Assembly (NCBI GenBank): GCA_949840935.1
Contig: CATKXX010000008.1
Location: 1 to 64,000 of the forward strand
Direction: 5' to 3'
Source of the DNA: an uncultured Acetatifactor sp.
GTDB lineage: Bacteria > Bacillota > Clostridia > Lachnospirales > Lachnospiraceae
DNA length: 64,000 nt
Part shown: positions 17,179 to 25,400 of the stretch, one piece after another
Numbering within the stretch: position 1 is the first letter of the stretch
Layout: the number at the start of each line of letters is the position of its first letter
Translations under genes and position numbers: made by a program
The notes under the pieces: generated by a model
Databases searched by the model: none
What the model saw: only the letters and a program-made list of their open reading frames with translations
What the model was told of the DNA's origin: nothing

Positions 17179-17643
17179 TTGAAGAACAAGATCCGGCTGC
17201 TTATTGCAGGCTTTCTTGCCTCTGCCCTTCTGACGGCGTGCGGCGAAGATCCTGAATTAACACAATTTCGCAGCAGTATAGAAAGCTTCTGCACCGAGAT
17301 ATCCCAGATTGACACTGCGATCAACAGTATAGACGCTGCATCCGAAAATGCCGTTGCAGAGCTGCTCTCCTGTCTGGACGACCTGGACGCGGCTTTTCAG
17401 GACTTTGCAGAGCTTGACTTTCCGGAAGAATTTGACTATCTGGAAGAAATTGCCGATCAGGCGGGGGATTATATGTCCACAGCCGTATCCAGCTATCACG
17501 ATGCATACAGCGACAACTCCTACGATACAAATATTGCCGATTATGCCAGTGAGAATTATTCCCGGGCATACAAACGCGTTCAAATTATAATCACTTTTCT
17601 ACATGGGGAGATTCCCGAAGATGTAGACTTGCAGATGGAATGA
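17179..17643 (+). CDS. Small lipoprotein, function unknown
   Basis: 154 residues from a TTG start with GGAGG 8 nt upstream. The N-terminus KNKIRLLIAGFLASALLTAC is a clean lipoprotein signal with Cys as lipidation site. The mature part is acidic and helical (EISQIDTAINSID, LLSCLDDLDAAFQDFAELDF) and may form a small coiled coil. Longer frames begin at 17086 but lack ribosome sites and would hide the signal peptide. It is monocistronic and closed by a strong terminator. Role unknown. Confidence 0.82.
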   Translation: MKNKIRLLIAGFLASALLTACGEDPELTQFRSSIESFCTEISQIDTAINSIDAASENAVAELLSCLDDLDAAFQDFAELDFPEEFDYLEEIADQAGDYMSTAVSSYHDAYSDNSYDTNIADYASENYSRAYKRVQIIITFLHGEIPEDVDLQME

Positions 17644-17662
17644 CCTGTGGTAATCCTATTTA

Positions 17663-17696
17663 AAAAGCGGTTCGGAAGCCTTTCCGAACCGCTTTT
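17663..17696. terminator. Strong bidirectional terminator
   Basis: A perfect 15-bp stem AAAAGCGGTTCGGAA/TTCCGAACCGCTTTT with a 4-nt loop separates the lipoprotein gene (+) from the convergent DUF4870-like gene (-). A and T runs flank it, so it works for both strands. Confidence 0.92.
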
Positions 17697-17716
17697 GACC
17701 ATAAGATATTCCCAAA

Positions 17717-18028
17717 TTATTTTAAAATCTGGATACCGCCGATGATAGGAAGGGGCTTCTCCTCTTCCTTGAATGCGCTGATCAGACCCATAACCCAGAG
17801 TACGATCCAGCCTATCTGGAGGACTCCGACTACCAGGGAAAGAATCCAGCCTATCACAGGAATAAACTGTGCAACACTTGCAATAACTCCCACTATGATT
17901 TCAGCAAGCCAAAGCACCAGGCTCTGATTCAAATGAAATTTTGCTCCCTCCTTGTCACCTGCAAGGAATGCAATGAGCAGCCCAATCCAGGTGATGTAGC
18001 TTACGATACCCGTCACTTTCTTATCCAT
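17717..18028 (-). CDS. DUF4870-like small membrane protein
   Basis: 103 residues with about three transmembrane helices. KVTGIVSYITWIGLLIAFL, then KEGAKFHLNQSLVLWL, is the typical DUF4870/Tic20-like pattern. It ends in a short soluble tail (GGIQILK). The start at 18028 has AAAGG 9 nt upstream; a GTG at 18046 is less likely. It is the last of four small membrane-protein genes in a row. No established function. Confidence 0.78.
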   Translation of the reverse strand: MDKKVTGIVSYITWIGLLIAFLAGDKEGAKFHLNQSLVLWLAEIIVGVIASVAQFIPVIGWILSLVVGVLQIGWIVLWVMGLISAFKEEEKPLPIIGGIQILK

Positions 18029-18065
18029 CTCTTTTGTCCTTTCCACACCTAAAGGTGTATAAAAT

Positions 18066-18437
18066 TTATATGGTAATTCCCCAAACCCACAACAGCAGGT
18101 TCTTAATAAGGAAATTACAGACTAACACAACCACTGCACCGTACAGATACCAATTATGGAATTTCCAGCCCCTGATCTGCCTGACGCCCAGCCTTGCCAG
18201 TCCCTGAGTCAGCATAAAACCACCAAAAAGAATCACAGAATACGGGACAATGGGATGATACCACACAGACTCCAGAAACCGTCCCCGCAGCAAAGCCGCC
18301 ACCGCCCTTGTACCTCCGCATCCCGGACAGTATATCCCCAGACAGGTATAAAAAACACAGGGCAGGGTTTTGAAATATTCCAGCACTACGCCGAAATATA
18401 CAGCAGCAGCCGCGCTTCCCGCTGCCAGTGCAGTCAA
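18066..18437 (-). CDS. DUF2752 membrane protein
   Basis: About 123 residues. The CPGCGGTRA motif near residue 38, followed by hydrophobic segments, defines DUF2752, a family of unknown function often found beside TM2 and DUF4190 proteins, as here. Three membrane segments are visible. The exact start is uncertain: no good ribosome site stands before the TTG at 18437, and the frame stays open to the stop of the preceding gene, so a start near 18485 is possible. Confidence 0.75.
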   Translation of the reverse strand: MTALAAGSAAAAVYFGVVLEYFKTLPCVFYTCLGIYCPGCGGTRAVAALLRGRFLESVWYHPIVPYSVILFGGFMLTQGLARLGVRQIRGWKFHNWYLYGAVVVLVCNFLIKNLLLWVWGITI

Positions 18438-18486
18438 TCCCGCCCTGAAAAGGCTGTCTTCCAGAGAAGACCTGCCTTTGCCCGCT

Positions 18487-18873
18487 TTAATAGTAATAAC
18501 CTGCCTCCTGCATTGCGGCGATCAACGCTGCACCGAATATCAGGCTTACGATCAGGATGATCACGCTTAACACAATGGCAATGATGGAGCATACCAATCC
18601 TCCTGTGCCCACTCCCGTCTTGCCCTGCTTGTTGCCCATGATGGCACAGATCAGGCCAATGATACCCAGGATAATTCCTACATATCCGGTGCAGCATCCA
18701 AAGACGATGCCCGCAATACCACAAATCAGGCCTACGATCTGGAGAGTGTTCGGCTTATCGGGATCCCCTGAATCCACAGGAGGCTGATAAGGAACATTTG
18801 CTGTGTTATCCTGATAATTACTGTACTGGGATGTCTGATTATTCTGACCATTTCCCATATTCTGTTCGTCCAT
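18487..18873 (-). CDS. DUF4190-type membrane protein
   Basis: 128 residues. A soluble Asn/Gln/Tyr-rich N-terminus (1-42) precedes two hydrophobic hairpins (about 45-85 and 92-120), with Gly-rich small-residue helices and the GIAGIVFG...GIILGIIG pattern of DUF4190. The leader GAAATGAGGTTAAAATG shows the same ribosome-site string that ends the 102-nt leader repeats. The gene lies between the TM2 and DUF2752 genes on the same strand. Function unknown. Confidence 0.77.
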   Translation of the reverse strand: MDEQNMGNGQNNQTSQYSNYQDNTANVPYQPPVDSGDPDKPNTLQIVGLICGIAGIVFGCCTGYVGIILGIIGLICAIMGNKQGKTGVGTGGLVCSIIAIVLSVIILIVSLIFGAALIAAMQEAGYYY

Positions 18874-18954
18874 TTTAACCTCATTTCCGTTTGATTTTCC
18901 TCAAACTTTAATCTTCTACAAACTTTTTCTACATTTTCAGATCCGGAACATCCC

Positions 18955-19389
18955 CTAATCCGTCAGAGGATTGCCCTCGCCGTCCACTTCAATTCTGCCA
19001 CAGAGGATCATAATACCCTCCACCAGCCCCCAAATGGAAATTCCCATCACGACAAAAACGCCGATTCCGACACAGCTCAGCAATATACCTACTATCGTAC
19101 ACACCAGCTGGATGACGGCCTTCGACGTATATCCAAGATAAAAATTATGTACTCCAAAAGCACCCAGGAAAATTCCCAAAAGCCCCGCCGCTATCTTGCT
19201 TCTCGCGCCTGGACCAGCCACAGGCTTATTCTCCACACCACAGTTTAAGCAGACAATCTGCTCGGGACTCATGGGCTTACCACAATTGCGGCAGTAATTA
19301 GCCCCCTGTCCCTTGCGGGCACCGCATTTGACACACATGACTGCCTCATCGGTCTGATATGCTTCCCCGCAATTTCTACAAAAGTACAT
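18955..19389 (-). CDS. TM2-domain protein with N-terminal zinc ribbons
   Basis: 144 residues. Three CxxC-type knuckles (CRNCG, CVKCG, CRNCG, CLNCG) fill residues 4-52. They are followed by a TM2 domain (about 65-130: KIAAGLLGIFLGAFGVHNFYLGY) with two membrane helices and an acidic tail. TM2 proteins with zinc ribbons are common in Firmicutes and have no assigned activity. It is the first gene of the four-gene set, divergent from the small HTH regulator. Confidence 0.88.
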   Translation of the reverse strand: MYFCRNCGEAYQTDEAVMCVKCGARKGQGANYCRNCGKPMSPEQIVCLNCGVENKPVAGPGARSKIAAGLLGIFLGAFGVHNFYLGYTSKAVIQLVCTIVGILLSCVGIGVFVVMGISIWGLVEGIMILCGRIEVDGEGNPLTD

Positions 19390-19467
19390 CCATTCAATTC
19401 CTCCCTCTGAAAATAGTACGCTGACTCTCTTCAGAATATTATAACTGAGAACAGATGCATTCTTACT

Positions 19468-19536
19468 CTAAAGATGGGTATAATTCTTACCAATATATTT
19501 CTGTTTTTTGTAAAATCCACTGTTAGTCATCTTTAG
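19468..19536. repeat. Separated 9-bp inverted repeat between the TM2 gene and the HTH gene
   Basis: CTAAAGATG (19468-19476) and CATCTTTAG (19528-19536) are perfect inverted half-sites about 50 nt apart in the divergent intergenic region. They could be operator halves for the adjacent HTH protein; the wide spacing makes this tentative. Confidence 0.35.
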
Positions 19537-19596
19537 GGTTTTTTGGCGATTTATCTATCATATTCTTTTTATATATGTAATCAGGAGGTACACAGC

Positions 19597-19830
19597 TTGA
19601 AAATCTATAATTATGAGGGAAAAGCCAATATAGTAGGCCCCAGGATAAAGCAGCTCCGCATCAGCCAGAAGATGACCCAGGAGGAGCTGGCAATCAAGAT
19701 GCAGCTGGAAAATGTTGAACTGTCACAGAAGGTGATCAGCCGTATCGAAAAGCAGGAGCGTTTTGTCGCTGATTACGAGCTGCTGACTTTTTGCAAGGTA
19801 TTGAAAACAGATTTGGAGAATCTCTTTTGA
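19597..19830 (+). CDS. Small XRE-family HTH regulator
   Basis: 77 residues from a TTG with AGGAGG 8 nt upstream. A helix-turn-helix covers about residues 13-70: IKQLRISQKMTQEELAIKM, then SQKVISRIEKQERFV. It has almost nothing beyond the DNA-binding domain. It is divergent from the TM2-led small-membrane-protein set and may regulate it. A longer frame from 19543 has no ribosome site. Confidence 0.88.
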   Translation: MKIYNYEGKANIVGPRIKQLRISQKMTQEELAIKMQLENVELSQKVISRIEKQERFVADYELLTFCKVLKTDLENLF

Positions 19831-19852
19831 AAAGACGGCTTCCGGCCATAAA

Positions 19853-19921
19853 AAATCCGGGCACACAGGTATGGAATTCCAGAACATGTCTGAAATACAT
19901 TCTAACCCCTGCTGCCCGGAT
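19853..19921. terminator. Long imperfect hairpin between the HTH and MATE genes
   Basis: ATCCGGGCA (about 19855) and TGCCCGGAT (about 19915) can pair around a long loop that itself has CAGG/CCTG pairing. It lies between convergent genes, so a terminator role is plausible. No strong T-tract. Confidence 0.4.
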
Positions 19922-19938
19922 ATAGATGTGTTTCCCGC

Positions 19939-21318
19939 TCAGAGCGCCTTCTTCTTCCATCTCCCCAGGCGGTAGAAAAGAAAAGTAATCACAGCCCCCA
20001 GTATCCACGCAGTCAGCAGGGATATCCAAAGGCTCTCGTAACGTCCCTGGGGCAGCTGCGGCGTCCTGGTCAGATACACCAGCCCATAAACCAGCGGGAC
20101 ACGGATTCCCACCGTAGTGGCCAGCGAAATCCACATAGGTGTCACGGTATCGCCTGCTCCGCGCATGACCCCTGACAGGCTCTGGGTCACTGCCATGGCA
20201 ATGTACCCCACCGCCAGAATCTTCATCATATCCGCGCTCAGCCGGGCCAATTCTTCCGTATTCGTAAAAATCCCCATCAGATGCGGGCCAAACAGCAGAA
20301 TCATCCCTGTGATGACAGCGGAGATACAGACAGCGATCAGCGTTCCCTGTTTTGCCCCCTGTTTCACCCTGTCAAGCTGTTTTGCCCCCACATTCTGTCC
20401 CGCATAGGTCGTCATCGCTGTGCCGAAAGAAAAATTCGGCATCATAGCGAAGCCGTCCACTCTCATGATTATGACGTTGGCCGCGATGATCATCTCTCCG
20501 AAGCTGTTAGTCAGTGACTGAACTACTACCATTGCCAGGGAGAAGATTGCCTGTGTAATCCCCGACGGCAGCCCCAGCCGGATCACAGTGGCCATACTGC
20601 TTTTATCCGGCTTAAGGTACTGTGGCTTCAGATCAAAGAATTCCGTCATCCGGCGCAGCTTCAGCACACAGAGCACCGCGGAGACCAGCTGGGCGATGAC
20701 TGTTGCCAGTGCCACCCCCGCCACTCCCAGATGAAGCCCTGCTACAAACCATATATCCAGCACAATATTGATCACCGTAGCGATCAGAAGATATACCAGC
20801 GCCGACAGCGAATCCCCCAGCCCGCGCAGGATTCCGCAGAGAATATTATAGTAGGCCAGCCCTGCAATCCCCCACAGGAGGATCATCAGATAGGAAGTGC
20901 ACCAGCCAATGATGCTCTCCGGGGTGTCCAGAAGCACTAACAGAGGGCGGATAGCCAGAGTCCCCACAATCATCAGGAGGACAGACGCTATGGCAGTCAG
21001 GGTAATCGTACTTCCGATGGTCCGGGACAGGTTTTCTCTGTCCCGGGAACCATAGTACTGAGAAACCATTATCCCTGCCCCCATGGAGATTCCCACAAAC
21101 AGCACCAGCAGAAGGTTAAAGATGGGGCTTGCGCTTCCCACCGCTGCCAGGGCATTATCGCCTTCGTATTTTCCCACCACAATACTGTCCACCGTATTAT
21201 ACAGCTGCTGAGCAATATTTCCGATCAGCATGGGTATCGTAAACATCACGATTTTCTCCCAAGGCCGCCCTTCAGTCATATCTACCTGTCCAAACAGGTG
21301 TGCTACCTTTTCCAGCAT
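19939..21318 (-). CDS. MATE-family multidrug/organic cation exporter
   Basis: 459 residues with twelve predicted membrane helices in two repeats. Typical MATE features are PMLIGNIAQQLYNTVDSIVVG in helix 1, G-I-M-V-S-Q-Y-Y-G after helix 2, and a second-half counterpart (RLGLPSGITQAIFS; NFSFGTAMTTYAGQN). It should export drugs or metabolites against Na+ or H+. AGGAGCAGGAAGAAT precedes the ATG. It follows a surface-protein pair upstream but has a separate role. Substrate cannot be inferred. Confidence 0.92.
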   Translation of the reverse strand: MLEKVAHLFGQVDMTEGRPWEKIVMFTIPMLIGNIAQQLYNTVDSIVVGKYEGDNALAAVGSASPIFNLLLVLFVGISMGAGIMVSQYYGSRDRENLSRTIGSTITLTAIASVLLMIVGTLAIRPLLVLLDTPESIIGWCTSYLMILLWGIAGLAYYNILCGILRGLGDSLSALVYLLIATVINIVLDIWFVAGLHLGVAGVALATVIAQLVSAVLCVLKLRRMTEFFDLKPQYLKPDKSSMATVIRLGLPSGITQAIFSLAMVVVQSLTNSFGEMIIAANVIIMRVDGFAMMPNFSFGTAMTTYAGQNVGAKQLDRVKQGAKQGTLIAVCISAVITGMILLFGPHLMGIFTNTEELARLSADMMKILAVGYIAMAVTQSLSGVMRGAGDTVTPMWISLATTVGIRVPLVYGLVYLTRTPQLPQGRYESLWISLLTAWILGAVITFLFYRLGRWKKKAL

Positions 21319-21368
21319 ATTCTTCCTGCTCCTATTTTTCTCAGTCCTGTTTTTCTTAATCCTTTACT

Positions 21369-22430
21369 TTATTTTTTCGGCTTCTTCTTTACCACTATAA
21401 ATGCCGCTATTTCCACAGCCACAACAACAACGATCACAATAATCGCTATCACCAGCAGCGCATTCCATCCCCCGGAGCCTGCTTCCCGGTTCGGCGCGGC
21501 ATCATCAGACGGCCGGGAGAAGATATAACCGTCCTCCTGATCAGGGGTACCTGCGGGAGGTTTCCCTGCAAAATCCCTTATCCCAATCTCAAAAGTCTTC
21601 GACAGTGCACTCTCCAGTACCTCCCCGGCAGTCAGCGGCCGCACCGGCACACTGGTAGGCCGGGGCCTCTGCGTTGCCCCGGGGAGCTGTGCAGAGGGCC
21701 TCTGTGCCTGGATTGGTGCGGGAGTCCGGGTTGCCGACGGTGGCTGTGACGTCTGCCCCTCCTGCCCCGGCGGATCTTCCTGATCCTGAGCCGGCGGCGC
21801 CTGGGTCGGCTGGGACGTCTGCACCGGTGCCTGGGTCGGCTGGGGCGTCTGTGCCGGTTGCGGCGTCTGCACCGGTGCCTGGGTCGGCTGCGGTGTCTGT
21901 GCCGGAGCCTGAGTCGGCTGCGGTGTCTGCACCGGCGGCCGGGACGTGCCCGCCGTACCGATCTGTACTGTCCCCGGCAGATCAATCCCCTGCATGATCC
22001 TTGCCTCCGTCCCGTACACATACTGCAGGGAACCTTCCACTACGCTGACTTTTGCCGCGGCTTCCCCGCCGCTCTCATCCTGCACCGTTACCCTTCCGAT
22101 AGTAAGTGCCTCCGCCCCTTCCGCAAACAGGGCTTCCGTCCCCGCTATATAAACATTCAGTTTCTGTGTCTCCTTATCGTAACGGTATTCCAGTACCTCC
22201 GCACTGCTTCCCTCAAACTGGAAACCCACGGAAGCCGCCTGTTCTGGTTCCACGTTCAGGCTAAAGCCCAGGGACGAGATCCCTTCCCCGGCTGCGTGCT
22301 GGGAGACTACAGTGACCGTCCCCTTTTCGTCCACCCGGAAGCCGTCCCTGCCTGCCGCCCGAACCCCTGCGGGGGGAAGGGCGGCAAGAAGGAATAGAAC
22401 AGATATTATATTAATAAGATACTTTTTCAT
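21369..22430 (-). CDS. Membrane-anchored cohesin-like protein with Pro/Thr/Gln repeats
   Basis: 353 residues. A signal peptide (1-25) is followed by a beta-rich domain (about 28-155; KLNVYIAGTEALF, LTIGRVTVQ) resembling cohesin. Then come about 75 residues of TPQPTQAPVQ-type repeats, a second low-complexity stretch, a short soluble region, and a C-terminal transmembrane helix ending KKKPKK. The protein should display its first domain outside the cell. It sits 44 nt downstream of the M60-like peptidase, which carries dockerin-type calcium loops, so a cohesin-dockerin partnership is a reasonable inference. The cohesin call is by pattern only. Confidence 0.65.
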   Translation of the reverse strand: MKKYLINIISVLFLLAALPPAGVRAAGRDGFRVDEKGTVTVVSQHAAGEGISSLGFSLNVEPEQAASVGFQFEGSSAEVLEYRYDKETQKLNVYIAGTEALFAEGAEALTIGRVTVQDESGGEAAAKVSVVEGSLQYVYGTEARIMQGIDLPGTVQIGTAGTSRPPVQTPQPTQAPAQTPQPTQAPVQTPQPAQTPQPTQAPVQTSQPTQAPPAQDQEDPPGQEGQTSQPPSATRTPAPIQAQRPSAQLPGATQRPRPTSVPVRPLTAGEVLESALSKTFEIGIRDFAGKPPAGTPDQEDGYIFSRPSDDAAPNREAGSGGWNALLVIAIIVIVVVVAVEIAAFIVVKKKPKK

Positions 22431-22474
22431 GCCAATTCACTCTTACCTCCAGATGGATTTCCCCGTCATCCCTG

Positions 22475-25400
22475 CTATCTGCCAAGCTCCACATCGGGCA
22501 GCGCTGTCGGCATATCTTCAAACAGGGAATCGCTCACAAGCCTCTGTCCCTCATTGGTCAACGCGTCATTGACACGGTACAGCTCTCCGCGCACCTTTGA
22601 GATTCCCGACAGATCCGCCTGCCAGGATGGCTCGATCCAGTAGATCCAGGTGCCGTCCCATACATTCTGAAGCTCTCCTTCCACCGGCACTTCTGCCAAC
22701 AGGATCTGCTGCGCTTTCAGCTCTCCCGCCTCGTTCGTACCGCCTACGATATTTCCGTCCTGGTCGTATAGTATCAGTACATTGTAAGCCGGATTCCCCT
22801 TGTAGGAGCCGCTGAACACTATGGAGCCCCCGGGGATCACATCCGTATCCTTATCCCCGTACTTATAATCCTCCGTCAGCCGCCCGATCACTGCCGTGCC
22901 GTCCGCCGTCCGCCGGAAGTCCACATTATCTCCTGTAGCTCCCAGTACATCCAGCTCCGCCATGGATACCTGGCTGCCTGCCGGAGCGTTCAAAATCAGT
23001 TTCACGGCATCTGCCATATATGTGCTCACGTATTCCTGTGCCCCGTTGGAGAAATATACAGTACCTGTGCCGGATGCGGCAAAGCTGCCTTCCGCCACCT
23101 TTGACCATATCCCGCCGGAATATACCTGCACCTCATACCCGCCGCCGGAGCTTCCTGCATATTTCAGCCCAGTGACCATGTTCGCCCTGTTAAATTCCAG
23201 GACGATCTCCCCGTTTCCGCCGGAAGATGCCGTATAAACCGTGCCGGTATCATTGTCGATCATCCTGTTCGCCGTATTCTCCGCCTCCGGCTCACAGGGA
23301 GAAGTCTCATTCCCCTGTCCCGGCGCCTGTTCCGGCTCTGTCAGATTCCGGGTGCTGACCGTCCAGAAGGACTTATCCAGGCTCCCGTCATCCCCGATCT
23401 TTATGGGCTCCAGAACCTTCACAGCCGAGCGGTTGAGGTACTTGTCAATTACAGTAACTTCATACCACACCACTCTGTTATTTACCGTCACCGTGTCGCT
23501 GAAGGAATCCTTTGTGGTAAAGCCTACAGTCTCTCTTACCGTCTCTCCGCCGGAGGTCATGCACCTTACGATTTCATACCCCAGTACATCCTCCTGCGGA
23601 ATCCCCTTACAGCTGAGCGCAATATCCACCTGGTTGGGCCTTCCAGCATGTACGGTGGCAGCGGTGCTGTCCCCCACGGCTTCCTTCGTCCCGTTTAAAG
23701 AGCTCGCTCCGCCCTGCAGGCTGTAAACTCTCGCGTCGTCATTCACGTAGTAAATTGCCCTGGCTTCTTCCTCAAACTGCCCCGCGTAATTCAGCGTGTC
23801 CTGGTTGGGCGTCATTCCCCAGCGTGTAAAGAATTCCAGAAGGTTCTTCTCCGCAGCCGCGCAGGCCAGACGCATCAGATCCTGATCCCGGTCTCCCGCC
23901 AGGGCCAGCTTAACGCCTCCAGGGGCAGGGGCTGCAGCCGCATTCCTTGCATAGGTATCCACTCTGGCAAAGAACAGGCTGGCAAGCTGCTCGTTGTAAT
24001 CTGCATAAGTCTTATAATTATATCCCTTATCATATGCCAGATGAAGCTGCCAGTACATGCCCAGCTGGGTAAATACATTGGATGCCATCCCCCGGGTTCC
24101 CGATGTCACCTTTTTATAAACATTGTCATACTGGAAACGCACGCTTCCGTTATTATCTTTTGCCTGGGCCAATACCGCATAATAATTGTTTGTGATTTCC
24201 GCAACGGCATAGGCTCCCTGATTGATACAATGACCGATCTCATGGGCAATCCCCCACCCGAAATACGCGCCGGCCTGGTATCGGCCCTCACTGTCAGCAG
24301 TCACGGGCACCGCGCTGGCCATTCCGGGCACGGAACCCCATTCAATGCCAATGTGGTTACCTGACGCATACATGAATGCTCCCGAGAACATTCTCTGGTA
24401 GCGGATATTCAGATGCCCTGCGGGTATCTGGTTCAGGGCGTCCGGCGCACTGTTGTTGAGTCCCTTATGCTGATAGAACAGATACATCATATCCTCCATG
24501 GCATCCATGGAATTTAAGAGTGTCTGTGCCTTCTGCTCCGCGCTGCCGTTTCCTGCCCCGGCCAGAAGCTGCTTTGCCGGCAGGGAAAACAGCATGGTGT
24601 CCAGGAGGATATCGGAAGCGCCAAGGATACAGTCCGTCTCGCTGTAAGCATATCTTACCTGGCTGTTCTGTGAATTCTCATGAACCTCACCATGGACAGC
24701 CGCCATCCGGCTTACATATGTCTCAAGCTCCTCTATATAAGTCTTTGCCCTTGCCAGTCGTTCGCCATCGTCCGTCACCCGGTACAGATCCAGTGTGGGC
24801 ACCTGTGTCCCCCCGCTGACGCGAACCGCATATCTGTCGTCCCGGCTGTCCCCCGTATACTGGACATACAGGGCGCCTCCGGCTTCCATCCCTGTGGTGC
24901 TTCCGATTTTGGGAACGGTGATCTTGTTGGCTCCGACCTTTAATGTGGCTACCACATTGCTCACGCCTCCGGCCTCGGAATGGTATTGTGTGGACACCAG
25001 CTGCAATTCCGCAGCCTCACCGGTCTTCCGGCTGCCGTGCCCTACATAGACCATGATTTCTTCTGAAGCGGCGGCGGTAATGCCCAGAGGCTGCCATGCG
25101 TTCAGGCCGCCGAACCCTCTGCCCGCATCCTTTGTAGTGATCCCGCCGTGAATCTCTACCGGGGCGTTCAGCCCGCTGTCCTTTAAGATGGCCTCCGCTG
25201 TCTGCAATTCACGCTCCAGCAGCTCACGGTCAGGGTGGTATTCCCCGCTCACCGGATCCATGGTATTGATCTTTTCCCGCAGCGCGTCAATGACAGCCTG
25301 GGTCACATCCGGTCTCAGCACAGTATGGAGATCGTCCTCATACAGGGACATGATTTCATCCATCAAAGTGTCATAGTAGTAGAAATAGACCTCCGCAATA

